From positions 372,001 through 436,000 of the forward strand of contig JAEPQK010000001.1 of the NCBI GenBank assembly GCA_017640615.1: DNA of 64,000 nt, in the 5' to 3' direction. Under the pieces are notes generated by a model. The model made no database searches, had not been told where the DNA came from, and worked only from the letters and a program-made list of their open reading frames with translations. Shown here in pieces: positions 43,393-51,347 of the stretch; within the stretch, counting starts at the first letter, position 1; each line of letters starts with the position of its first letter. This DNA is from Rhizobiaceae bacterium. Lineage in GTDB: Bacteria; Pseudomonadota; Alphaproteobacteria; Rhizobiales; Rhizobiaceae. Position numbers and translations under genes: made by a program.

Positions 43393-45014
43393 CTGGACCG
43401 AATATCTCGCCGAACGACAACTCACTCGATTGCGACGTGCTCGTCGTCGGAGCGGGATTTGCCGGCTTATACGCAGTCTACGCCGCGCGCCGTCTCGGCC
43501 ATTCGGTCGTGGGGATCGAAGCTGGCGACGATGTCGGCGGTACCTGGTACTGGAACCGTTATCCGGGTGCGCGCTGCGACGTTGAGAGCATCGACTATTC
43601 CTATTCCTTCGATGCAGAGCTCCAACGCGATTGGCGGTGGACCGAGCGCTATGCGACCCAGCCGGAAATCCTCGCCTATGCGCGACACGTTGCGGATCGT
43701 TTCAAGCTGCGGCGCCATTACCGCTTCAACGAGCGAGTAGCTGCAGCGTCATTTGACGAGGCGGCTGCCGCCTGGACAGTGCAACTGGCCAAGGGTGACA
43801 GGCTGCGGGCCCGCTGGATCATCTTTGCGGCTGGAAGCCTGTCGACGCCAATACGGCCAGACATATCTGGCATCGATGATTTTGCCGGCGAGATGTTGTT
43901 CACCGCGCGTTGGCCCGAAGAGCGGGTAACATTCGATGGCAAGCGGGTCGGCATTATCGGCACTGGCGCATCCGGCATCCAGTGCGCGCCGATCATTGCG
44001 CAGACGGCAGCAAAGCTAACCGTATTCCAGCGGTCGCCGAACTACAGCGTCCCTGCCTTCAACCGTGCCCTCCCTGACGATGAGTGGGCGGAAATCCAGG
44101 CCAGCTATTCCGAGCGCCGACGGCAGTCGTTTGCAAGCGGTGGGGGCTCGCCGCACGAAGTCGACCCGCGCGAGATATGGGATATCGACGAAGGCGAGCG
44201 TGCGTCACTGTTCGAAAATGGCTGGAAGAAAGGCGGCGTTCTGTTCGCGAAGATATTCCCGAAGCAGACGATGGATGAGCGCGTCAACGCGCTGGCGCGC
44301 GACTTCGCCGAAAAGAAGATTCGCGCGATCGTTCGGGACGAATCCCTGGCCGACGATCTCATACCGACAGATCACGCTATCGGAACCAAGAGGATCTGCA
44401 CCGACAGCGGCTACTTCGAGACCTTCAACCGCGACAATGTAGAGCTGGTGAATTTGCGCCGCGATCCGATCATCGAAATCACCGAAAGGGGAGTGCGCAC
44501 AAGGAACGCGAGCCATGATCTCGACATGCTGATCTTTGCGACCGGCTTTGACGCTATGACAGGCACGATCACCAGGGTCGATTTTCGCGGACCTGGCGGT
44601 CAGAGCATGGCCGAGGCCTGGGCCGACGGGCCAAAAACGATGCTGGGCCTGATGGTTCCAGGCTTCCCCAATCTGTTCAACATCACCGGACCGGGCTCGC
44701 CCTCGGTCCTCACCAACATGATCCTTGGCGCCGAACAGCATGTGAACTGGGCACTGGGACTGATGTCGCATACCCAGCAGAAGGGCTACACAATGGTCGA
44801 AGCCCGCCGTGACGCGGCAGATGCGTGGACTGCCCATGTAGACGCGATTGCCAGTGCGACGCTCTTCACTCAGGCCAAATCCTGGTACATGGGCGCAAAT
44901 GTCGATGGAAAGAAGCGCACCTTCATGCCCTATATCGGCGGCTTCGCTGCCTATATCCGCGAGTGCGAGGCAGTGCGCGCGGAAGGCTACAAAGGGTTTG
45001 TGTTCGCGTCCTGA
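43389..45014 (+). CDS. Flavin monooxygenase, Baeyer-Villiger type (variant)
   Basis: This 541-residue protein has the class B flavoprotein layout: an FAD site VGAGFAGLYAVYAARRLG near the N-terminus, the GGTWYWNRYPGARCDVES segment, and the NADPH site GTGASGIQ. The Baeyer-Villiger fingerprint region at residues 165-176 reads F-A-G-E-M-L-F-T-A-R-W-P: the usual His at position 7 is Phe171. BVMOs insert oxygen next to a ketone, for example in ring D of androstanes. Its 4-nt overlap with the esterase gene supports a ring-opening pair. It converges on the OYE gene after 20 nt. Confidence 0.87.
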   Translation: MTGPNISPNDNSLDCDVLVVGAGFAGLYAVYAARRLGHSVVGIEAGDDVGGTWYWNRYPGARCDVESIDYSYSFDAELQRDWRWTERYATQPEILAYARHVADRFKLRRHYRFNERVAAASFDEAAAAWTVQLAKGDRLRARWIIFAAGSLSTPIRPDISGIDDFAGEMLFTARWPEERVTFDGKRVGIIGTGASGIQCAPIIAQTAAKLTVFQRSPNYSVPAFNRALPDDEWAEIQASYSERRRQSFASGGGSPHEVDPREIWDIDEGERASLFENGWKKGGVLFAKIFPKQTMDERVNALARDFAEKKIRAIVRDESLADDLIPTDHAIGTKRICTDSGYFETFNRDNVELVNLRRDPIIEITERGVRTRNASHDLDMLIFATGFDAMTGTITRVDFRGPGGQSMAEAWADGPKTMLGLMVPGFPNLFNITGPGSPSVLTNMILGAEQHVNWALGLMSHTQQKGYTMVEARRDAADAWTAHVDAIASATLFTQAKSWYMGANVDGKKRTFMPYIGGFAAYIRECEAVRAEGYKGFVFAS

Positions 45015-45034
45015 TTCTTGAACGCCTGCCGAAA

Positions 45035-46162
45035 TCAAACCAGGGTGTCGAGCAAGTCCTTGGTGTAAGGCCTGCAGTCACCGATACGGCCTTCGCGTGC
45101 CTTGTGTGCCCATTGCGGGTCTGCCAGCAAGGCCCGACCGACCGCCAGAACGTCGAAATCGTTCCGTTTCAGCGGCTTTTCCAGAACGTCCAAAGACGCT
45201 GGCATCGCTTCCTTTAGGCCGGGCCTGTCAAGGCCGGCTCCACCCACCATGATGACGGGTAAACCAGTCAGCTGCTTCGTCCAGCCTGCAAGCGTTAGGT
45301 CCGATTCATCGGGAAATTCAGGCTCCCAGAAACGCCTCGTCGATGCATGCAGTATGGAAACGCCTGCATCGACCAGCGGCTCAAGAATGTCGGCGAGTTC
45401 CGTTGGCGTTTCGCCCAGCCTTACCTTGTAATCCTGTTGCTTCCATTGCGAAAACCGGAACGACACCGGGAAGTCCGGCCCGGTCCTTCGGCGGATTTCC
45501 CGGATGATTTCGACGGCAAAGCGCGTCCGTTCACGTCGATCTCCGCCATACCGGTCTGAGCGCCGATTGGTGCGGGACCAGAAAAACTCGTCGATCAGGT
45601 AGCCATGCGCACCGTGGATTTCGACACCGTCGAAGCCGAGCCGCTGTGCATCTGCCGCTGCCTGCGCATATGCTTCGACAACCTCGGCGATGTCGCTGTC
45701 GGTCATCGCCTTCGTCGGCTCGGGGTGATTGGTGAAAGCATTGGTGTTCACGGATGGGCCGATGCCCGGAACGCCTTTGGCGGGCCCCATCCATGACTGA
45801 CGGAACGATCCCGTGTGCCAGAGTTGGGGGAATATTCTGGCCCCGGCATCCTGAACCGCATTGCGCACGTTTTCCCAACCGGCAAGAGCTGCTGGTCCAA
45901 AGAAATTCGGCACATGCTCATAGCTCGGTGCAGTCGGGTGGCCGATATAGGTGGCCTCGGTGATGACCAAGCCAACGCCGCTTTCGGCGCGGCGGCGGTA
46001 GTAGTCTACGACCCCTTGATGAGGGACGCCGTCCGGGCATTTGTAGCGCGACATCGGCGCCATCGCGATGCGCGTCGGCAGCGTAAGACCACCGAGATCG
46101 GCCGGCTGGAAAAGCGCCTCTGCCAATACGGCGTCAGCGGACCCGGTTTGCATGGACCTCAT
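45035..46162 (-). CDS. Old yellow enzyme-family FMN oxidoreductase
   Basis: This 375-residue protein has the NADH:flavin oxidoreductase TIM barrel. Visible pieces are RIAMAPMSRYKCPDG, QLWHTGSF, the paired DGVEIHGAHGYLIDEFF with FMN/active-site residues, and GRALLADPQWAHK. Members reduce alpha,beta-unsaturated ketones, so a steroid enone or ring-C enone intermediate is possible. It overlaps the NTF2-like gene by about 29 nt. The start (46162 or 46153) is uncertain. It is the last gene of the leftward unit beginning with ipdC. Confidence 0.87.
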   Translation of the reverse strand: MRSMQTGSADAVLAEALFQPADLGGLTLPTRIAMAPMSRYKCPDGVPHQGVVDYYRRRAESGVGLVITEATYIGHPTAPSYEHVPNFFGPAALAGWENVRNAVQDAGARIFPQLWHTGSFRQSWMGPAKGVPGIGPSVNTNAFTNHPEPTKAMTDSDIAEVVEAYAQAAADAQRLGFDGVEIHGAHGYLIDEFFWSRTNRRSDRYGGDRRERTRFAVEIIREIRRRTGPDFPVSFRFSQWKQQDYKVRLGETPTELADILEPLVDAGVSILHASTRRFWEPEFPDESDLTLAGWTKQLTGLPVIMVGGAGLDRPGLKEAMPASLDVLEKPLKRNDFDVLAVGRALLADPQWAHKAREGRIGDCRPYTKDLLDTLV

Positions 46163-46775
46163 TGCCTCTGCGCATTGTCTCGATGAAAGCTTCGAGCGGT
46201 GCGGGCTCGGCGATTGGGTGAGCGGAACTTCCCGCGCGTGACCAGAACTCCGCCCAACTCGGAAACAGATCGTGGAACGCGCCTTCATAGGGTTCGCGGC
46301 CCGGCCAGCGCATCTTGCGCCCGCCAATGGGCGGTTTGTTCAGATCGCTCGCGTACCAGTAGAGCGGCTGGCGGCGTTTGAAGTGCCATCGTCCGTCGAT
46401 GCGCGCATAGGCGTCGAAATACATCATCTGCATGATGACCCACTCGGCACCTGTCTCGTGTTCATTCTTGGAGTAGACGATACCAACGGCGTTGTCGGCG
46501 TCGGCAAACTCAATGATTGTTGTGCCGACATGATGTGACGTGCCGTCGAACTGCTTGCGCATGGTGTCGTCCAGCCAGTCGCGGAGCGCCTCGCGCCCCC
46601 GTTTGCCGCCACCTACGGCGACATCCGGCACAAACAGGTTGGCCATGGCGTCCATGTCGCGCATGTCGAGTGCCAGCGAATATTTCGAGATCAGCTGTCG
46701 AATTTCATCGCGCGATTCCAGCCGGTCCAGCCGCTCGGCAATTTCGGAAAGCAGTTCGGTTTCGGATTTCGCCAA
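46134..46775 (-). CDS. SnoaL/NTF2-fold protein, dehydratase-like (copy 2)
   Basis: This 213-residue protein has the NTF2/SnoaL_4 fold with an N-terminal helix and a C-terminal extension of about 70 residues rich in Trp and Arg. The pattern Y32-x4-D37-x2-D40 with H82 (in SHHVG) matches the other three SnoaL proteins of the island and the spacing of catalytic residues in bile-acid 7-alpha-dehydratase. The start is inferred as TTG 46775, following GGAG by 8 nt, because upstream ATG codons fall inside the MaoC gene. It sits between the MaoC and OYE genes. Confidence 0.75.
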   Translation of the reverse strand: MAKSETELLSEIAERLDRLESRDEIRQLISKYSLALDMRDMDAMANLFVPDVAVGGGKRGREALRDWLDDTMRKQFDGTSHHVGTTIIEFADADNAVGIVYSKNEHETGAEWVIMQMMYFDAYARIDGRWHFKRRQPLYWYASDLNKPPIGGRKMRWPGREPYEGAFHDLFPSWAEFWSRAGSSAHPIAEPAPLEAFIETMRRGNEVHANRVR

Positions 46776-46794
46776 GATCAGCGCTCCGTAGGTG

Positions 46795-47259
46795 TCAGAA
46801 ATAGTAACGGCCGATGATGTCGGCGACGCAGGCCGGCTTGTCGCCGCCTTCGACTTCGATGGCGATCCGGCAGGTGGTCTGCACCGCGTCATCGCCGATC
46901 GGTTCGGCTTTTGCGAGCTCGCCGACTGCACGCACGCGGCTTCCGGTTGGAACAGGGGCGGGGAACCGCAGTTTGTCGGCTCCGTAGTTCACCCCCATCT
47001 TCATGTTCCGAGCTTCGAACAGCTCGGGTAGAAACATGTTGATCAGCGAAAATGTGAGGTAGCCATGCGCGATGGTGGTACCGAATGGCCCGTCTTTCGC
47101 CCTGTCGGGATCGACGTGGATCCACTGGTGGTCTCCGGTCGCACGCGCGAAGAGATCGATACGCTCCTGCTTGACCAGGAGCCAGTCGCTTGGCCCAAGC
47201 GTACACCCCACAGCGTCGATTGCCTCTGCCGGCGAAGTGAAGATGAACGGCGCCGTCAT
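46795..47259 (-). CDS. MaoC-family (R)-enoyl-CoA hydratase
   Basis: This 154-residue hot-dog protein has the hydratase-2 signature around residues 39-65: ARATGDHQWIHVDPDRA, with catalytic Asp and His, followed by GPFGTTIAHGYLT. The length corresponds to a single-domain MaoC hydratase. In the side-chain beta-oxidation of the CD-ring propanoate, hydration of the enoyl-CoA is required, and this enzyme or one of the crotonase-fold proteins could do it. It overlaps the ipdF stop by 4 nt. Confidence 0.88.
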   Translation of the reverse strand: MTAPFIFTSPAEAIDAVGCTLGPSDWLLVKQERIDLFARATGDHQWIHVDPDRAKDGPFGTTIAHGYLTFSLINMFLPELFEARNMKMGVNYGADKLRFPAPVPTGSRVRAVGELAKAEPIGDDAVQTTCRIAIEVEGGDKPACVADIIGRYYF

Positions 47260-48044
47260 GCTCGCTGGCTCGACACGGAAATCACTTCGCCGGCCATGTA
47301 GCCGGCATAGTCACTGGCGAGGAACATCATCACGTTGGCGACTTCCCAGACCTCCGCTGCCCGACCGAAGGCTTCCTGCCCAGCCAGCCTGTCGAGTTCT
47401 TCCTGCGGCGACGCTTTCTTGAGAAAGTCATGCATGGCGATCGAAGGCGAAACGGCGTTGATGCGGATGCCGTGTTCCGCTGCTTCCACGGCACTGCAGC
47501 GGGTAAACGCCATCACGCCCGCCTTGGCGGCTGCATAATGTGACTGGCCTTTTTGCGCGCGCCACCCAAGCACAGAGGCATTGTTTACAATCGTACCGGT
47601 CTTGCGAGGGATCATGACCTTGAGCGTCGCGCGCGTCATGCGCATCGTTCCCGTAAGGGTAATGTCGAGAACGCGCGACCATTCATCATCGGTCATGTCC
47701 ACGACGTCTTTGAGCCCGCCGAGACCGGCATTGTTAATGAGAACATCGATTCCGCCGAGCTTGTCTTCCGCTGCAGCCACCAGTGACTGAACCTGTTCCT
47801 CGTCGGTGACGTCGCAAATCTGAAAATAGACCGGAATGCCGGCGCCGATTTCCTCCAGTTTCCGCGCCGCTTCGCCCAGCCGTCGCTCATGAATATCGGA
47901 GATGAAGATTGCTCGGCAGCCTTCCTCGACTGCTTTCTTTGCCGCGGCAAAGCCAATACCGACGCCGGCGGCGGCAGTGATGAGCACGCTTTTGCCCGCC
48001 AGCAATTGGTGTCCTTCGACATAGGGTGGCACGGAAACGCTCAT
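47256..48044 (-). CDS. ipdF: SDR, IpdF-like 5-hydroxy-CD-ring dehydrogenase
   Basis: IpdF oxidises the 5-hydroxyl of 5-OH-HIC-CoA in the last-ring pathway. The 262-residue product starts at ATG 48044 and has TAAAGVGIG at the cofactor site, the ISDIHERRLGE segment, NNAGLGG, and the active-site Y-A-A-A-K. Stretches such as NNASVLGWRAQ, SHYAAAKAGVMA and FGRAAEVWEVA are, to my memory, nearly those of mycobacterial IpdF (Rv3559c). The context with ipdC and echA20 supports the call strongly. It lies 13 nt after echA20 and overlaps the MaoC gene by 4 nt. Confidence 0.88.
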   Translation of the reverse strand: MSVSVPPYVEGHQLLAGKSVLITAAAGVGIGFAAAKKAVEEGCRAIFISDIHERRLGEAARKLEEIGAGIPVYFQICDVTDEEQVQSLVAAAEDKLGGIDVLINNAGLGGLKDVVDMTDDEWSRVLDITLTGTMRMTRATLKVMIPRKTGTIVNNASVLGWRAQKGQSHYAAAKAGVMAFTRCSAVEAAEHGIRINAVSPSIAMHDFLKKASPQEELDRLAGQEAFGRAAEVWEVANVMMFLASDYAGYMAGEVISVSSQRA

Positions 48045-48057
48045 TACCCGTCTGACC

Positions 48058-48828
48058 TCATTTGTCTTTCGATTTGTCAAAATCGGCGCCGCGCTTTTCA
48101 ACAAATGCGTCGCGCGCTTCCTGACTTTCGGCGGTCAGGTAGGCTTGCGCTGTAAAGCCTTGTTCCCAGCGGTAATGGCGTTCCAGATCGCCTTCCTCAA
48201 CGCCGTTGAGAGCTTCCTTCGCCAGCGCGATGATCGTGGAGCTTTTCGAGGCAATCTTGGTGGCGATCTCGATTGCGGCTTCGCGTAGATGGTCTCGCGC
48301 AACCACCTTCTCGACTGCGCCCAGCCGGTAAGCCTCGGTGGCGTCGATTGGTTCGCCGGTGAAGTACATGTGACGCACTTTCTGAAGCGGAAACATCCGC
48401 TGCAGATGTGCCCCAGCGCCAAGCGCGCCGCGATCGACCTCCGGCACGCCGAACGTCGCATCTTCGGAGGCGACGATGATATCGACCGCGCCGCATATGC
48501 CGATACCGCCACCTAGCACATAGCCATGCACGGCTGCGATCGCGGGTTTCAGGCCTCGATGCAGAGCACGAAAGGTCTCGTAATTTCCTGCATTGACCTC
48601 GACAATGCGATCAGGGTGCGCCTGAAGTTCCTTGATATCGACTCCTGCGCAAAAACCCTTCCCCTCAGCGCGAATAACAATAGCGTGCACGCTATCATCG
48701 GCGTTGAGCCGGTCGATTTCCTCGCTGAGCGCGCGCCAGCCAACAGAGTCCAGGGCGTTGACCGGTGGGCTTTCGATGACGAGCTCGGCGATGCCGGCTT
48801 CGATTGCCGTCCAGAACTGCCGCGTCAC
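48058..48828 (-). CDS. echA20: Enoyl-CoA hydratase EchA20-like, ring D hydrolase
   Basis: EchA20 is the crotonase-family enzyme that hydrolytically opens ring D of the CD-ring CoA intermediate. The 256-residue product starts at GTG 48828, overlapping the ipdC TGA (GTGA). It has ESPPVNALDSVGW, the oxyanion motifs GKGFCAGVDIKEL and GGGIGICGAVDIIVASEDATFG, and EVDRGALGAGAHL, closely matching mycobacterial EchA20 (Rv3550) in my recollection. A GGAGG ribosome site lies upstream. The order ipdC-echA20-ipdF places three consecutive enzymes of the pathway in one transcript. Confidence 0.87.
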   Translation of the reverse strand: MTRQFWTAIEAGIAELVIESPPVNALDSVGWRALSEEIDRLNADDSVHAIVIRAEGKGFCAGVDIKELQAHPDRIVEVNAGNYETFRALHRGLKPAIAAVHGYVLGGGIGICGAVDIIVASEDATFGVPEVDRGALGAGAHLQRMFPLQKVRHMYFTGEPIDATEAYRLGAVEKVVARDHLREAAIEIATKIASKSSTIIALAKEALNGVEEGDLERHYRWEQGFTAQAYLTAESQEARDAFVEKRGADFDKSKDK

Positions 48829-49913
48829 GAGGCCCTCCGTTTTCTGGGTTTTGGACCTGCTGCCAGGGCATCCAGCCGTTCGCCGGCCTCGCGCATAATG
48901 CGAGAGATCAACTCTTCGCAACTCTCCAGCTCGGCAATCCTGGCGGCAACCTGACCGCTTGGAAGCAGACCGTGATCGGGATCGCCTGCGACTATGCCGC
49001 GTTGGACCAGCGTAGGCAGGTTTGCAGCCATGACCGTCTGACGAAAACCGCCTTCGTCGCCGCTCATTACTTTCAACCCGAGCTTCGCCATGCCGAGCGG
49101 GCCGAGGCCTGCTTCCTTACCCCATTTGCGAGCGTAGTGTGCACTCATGGCAAGCCTGGCAGGCAGGCTCATCTGTTCAAGTCGCCTGAGTTCGTCGTTT
49201 TCAATGAAACGCTGCGGCAGGCCGTCGACCGCCGTCGATACCTTGATGACGGCAGGATCCTTTGTCGCAAGATAGCGGTCGAGTGTGCTTTTCGGCACCG
49301 GCGAATCCTTGGTTAGAAGGAAACGCGTGCCCATGGCGATACCCGCAGCACCCCAGGCGAGCGCAGCAACCAGTCCCCGGCCGTCGGAAAACCCTCCGGC
49401 GGCGACGACGGGGACATCAACCGCTTCGATCACTTGCGGCAGAAGTATGGTGGTCGGCACCGCCCCTGTGTGCCCACCACCCTCGCCACCTTGAACGGTG
49501 ACTACATCGGCGCCCAGTTCCACTGCTTTGATTGCGTGTTTAACCGCGCCGACTGTTGGCATGCATATAACGCCGGCGTCTTTCAGCCGGCCGATGGTCT
49601 TGGCGTCTGGTCCGCGCCCATAGGACACCGCGCGCACCTTATGCCGGATCACGGCGTCCAGAACTTCCTCGGCGTTGGGCTGGAACATGTGAAAGTTGAC
49701 ACCGAATGGTCGGTCGGTGCGTTCTTTTACATCGAGAATAGAGGCCTCGACCTGACCGGGTTCGATGGTCGCGCCAGCGAGGAAGCCGAAACCGCCAGCA
49801 TTGCACGTAGCTGCCGTGAGGTTCGCGTCAGCCACCCACCCCATGGCGGTCTGGACTACCGGATAACGGCAGCCAAGCTTGTCGCAGAGAATGGTGTGGA
49901 GTGAATCTGTCAT
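48825..49913 (-). CDS. ipdC: IpdC-like FMN reductase of CD-ring CoA
   Basis: IpdC belongs to the nitronate monooxygenase (2-nitropropane dioxygenase) fold and acts on the CD-ring CoA intermediate before ring opening. The 362-residue product has the N-terminal PVVQTAMGWVADANLTAAT, the FMN phosphate-site stretch VVTVQGGEGGGHTG, and VPVVAAGGFSDGRGLVAALA followed by GAAGIAMGTRFLLT. These closely resemble mycobacterial IpdC (Rv3553) as I remember it. It is the first gene of the ring-opening operon and has its operator 78-95 bp upstream. Confidence 0.88.
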   Translation of the reverse strand: MTDSLHTILCDKLGCRYPVVQTAMGWVADANLTAATCNAGGFGFLAGATIEPGQVEASILDVKERTDRPFGVNFHMFQPNAEEVLDAVIRHKVRAVSYGRGPDAKTIGRLKDAGVICMPTVGAVKHAIKAVELGADVVTVQGGEGGGHTGAVPTTILLPQVIEAVDVPVVAAGGFSDGRGLVAALAWGAAGIAMGTRFLLTKDSPVPKSTLDRYLATKDPAVIKVSTAVDGLPQRFIENDELRRLEQMSLPARLAMSAHYARKWGKEAGLGPLGMAKLGLKVMSGDEGGFRQTVMAANLPTLVQRGIVAGDPDHGLLPSGQVAARIAELESCEELISRIMREAGERLDALAAGPKPRKRRAS

Positions 49914-49990
49914 CCGAAAAGGCCGGTCTCCATCGCCGGGTGTGTCGTTACAGTAGTAGGCGTTTGATGCGCTCGCAGCCGGGCGGTAAA

Positions 49991-50008
49991 CATCGTCCGA
50001 ATGTACTA
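49991..50008 (+). promoter_or_regulatory. Operator copy 7 (upstream of ipdC)
   Basis: The sequence CATCGTCCGAATGTACTA has a perfect left half and one change in the right half (GTACTA). It lies in the 117-bp gap between the upstream SDR stop (50031) and ipdC, so the ring-opening operon has its own promoter. Confidence 0.75.
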
Positions 50009-50030
50009 GCGCGGCTAGAGATTCGCCACG

Positions 50031-50789
50031 TCAGTAAAAGACGCGGCCACCATTCACCATCAGGGTTTGCCCGGTGATGAAGCGCGCTTTCTCGCTGGAA
50101 AGAAAAATCACCGCATTGGCGATGTCCTCGGGTTCGCAGAGTTCGCCTAGCGGAATTGCGTTCTTTGCACGCTCATAAGCGTCCTTCGGAATGCGCTGCA
50201 TCGCACGTGTGTTGGTCGGGCCGGGACAAATGGCGTTGACGTTGACCTTGGAGGGACCGAGTTCTCGTGCCAAAGCGCGGGTGAAGCCCAGCACCCCAGA
50301 TTTCGCCGAGGCGTAGTCCACCGTGCCGATGTCACCATTGATCGAGGAATCCGAAGAAATGGAGACAATCTTGCCGCTTTTGCGCTCGCGCATATCGTTT
50401 ACCACCTGGCGAGAGCACATAAGCGTCGTCATCAGCGATACGCCAATGACAAACTCCAGCGTTTCCGGCTTCGCCTGAAAGAACTCCGAGAAGTTCTCCC
50501 GGGCCGTCTGACCGACATTGTTGGTCAGCATATCCACCGGTCCGAGGTCGGACTTCACCTTGGCAAAGGCCGCTTCGACCTGCTGCTTGTCAGTCATGTC
50601 GCCTGAAACGGGAAGGGCGCGGACGCCCTGTGCTCTTACCAGTTCCGCTGCCTCGGCGAGTGGGTCGGTTTCGCGATCAAGGATGGCCACGTCCGCACCC
50701 TCCTGAGCGAAGGCAATCGAGATTGCGCGCCCGATCCCGTTTGCGCCGCCGGTAACGACAGCCACTTTGCCCTCAAATTGCTTCGTCAT
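50031..50789 (-). CDS. Short-chain dehydrogenase/reductase
   Basis: This 252-residue SDR has TGGANGIG at the cofactor site, NNVGQT, Ser in VSISSD and the active site Y-A-S-A-K, so it should be catalytically competent. It ends in the FITGQTLMVNGGRVFY block typical of the 3-oxoacyl-reductase branch. It lies 12 nt after the NTF2-like gene, at the end of the unit acyl-CoA dehydrogenase pair, NTF2, SDR. Substrate unknown, presumably a hydroxyl or ketone on the CD-ring skeleton or its side chain. Confidence 0.87.
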   Translation of the reverse strand: MTKQFEGKVAVVTGGANGIGRAISIAFAQEGADVAILDRETDPLAEAAELVRAQGVRALPVSGDMTDKQQVEAAFAKVKSDLGPVDMLTNNVGQTARENFSEFFQAKPETLEFVIGVSLMTTLMCSRQVVNDMRERKSGKIVSISSDSSINGDIGTVDYASAKSGVLGFTRALARELGPSKVNVNAICPGPTNTRAMQRIPKDAYERAKNAIPLGELCEPEDIANAVIFLSSEKARFITGQTLMVNGGRVFY

Positions 50790-50801
50790 CGTTTGTCTCC
50801 G

Positions 50802-51347
50802 TCAAAATGTCGGCCGGATCGGGGTCCGGCCGAACAGGGTCAATTTGGTGTATGAAAGGTCTTCAGGACCGGCCTCGCCCGGAGGGCTCGCAGCAGCGAA
50901 ATTCTCGATCGTCCTGTCGTTTGCCGGACGCTGCTCAGCCCAATCGAGGGTCACCGTTCGGCGGAGAAAACGCCACTCGCCGCCCCGGCGCTCGTAGCCG
51001 TCGAGGCTGCGGCTTCCGGTGACGATTTCTTCGGCTCCGTCCAGCGTACGGTGATAGTTGATCTTGTAGATTTCGCCCTCGGCGCGATCGCCGCGCACTT
51101 CGAAGAGAGCATTGGCAACGTAGTGGGCCGTGGCCGACCAATTCGAGAGCGCAGTTTCGACCCACTCGACATATTCATCAGCTGAGCCGGTGAACATGTC
51201 GCCGTGCTCCTCGATTGCGTCGTCGTGGTAGAGCGAGCGAAGCAATGCGAAGTCACGCCTGTCGCATGCGCGCGAGTAGCTGTTTACGAGCCTTTGCAGG
51301 CAGTCGCGGGCGGCGATTTCGTGGCTCGTCGGATGCGTAAAGCCCAT
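50802..51347 (-). CDS. SnoaL/NTF2-fold protein, dehydratase-like (copy 3)
   Basis: This 181-residue NTF2-fold protein starts at ATG 51347, sharing one base with the stop codon of the FadE30-like gene (TGATG). The conserved pattern is Y24-x4-D29-x2-D32 with H75 in SATAHYVAN, the same arrangement as in the three paralogues and in BaiE. A C-terminal extension of about 50 residues, rich in Pro, follows the core. Its tight coupling to a HIP-CoA dehydrogenase-like gene suggests a role early in CD-ring degradation. Confidence 0.8.
   Translation of the reverse strand: MGFTHPTSHEIAARDCLQRLVNSYSRACDRRDFALLRSLYHDDAIEEHGDMFTGSADEYVEWVETALSNWSATAHYVANALFEVRGDRAEGEIYKINYHRTLDGAEEIVTGSRSLDGYERRGGEWRFLRRTVTLDWAEQRPANDRTIENFAAASPPGEAGPEDLSYTKLTLFGRTPIRPTF

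Noticed and set aside
48825..49913. Annotation as nitronate monooxygenase
   Set aside because: The fold is that of the family, but the sequence pattern and the neighbours echA20 and ipdF match IpdC, so the general name would mislead.
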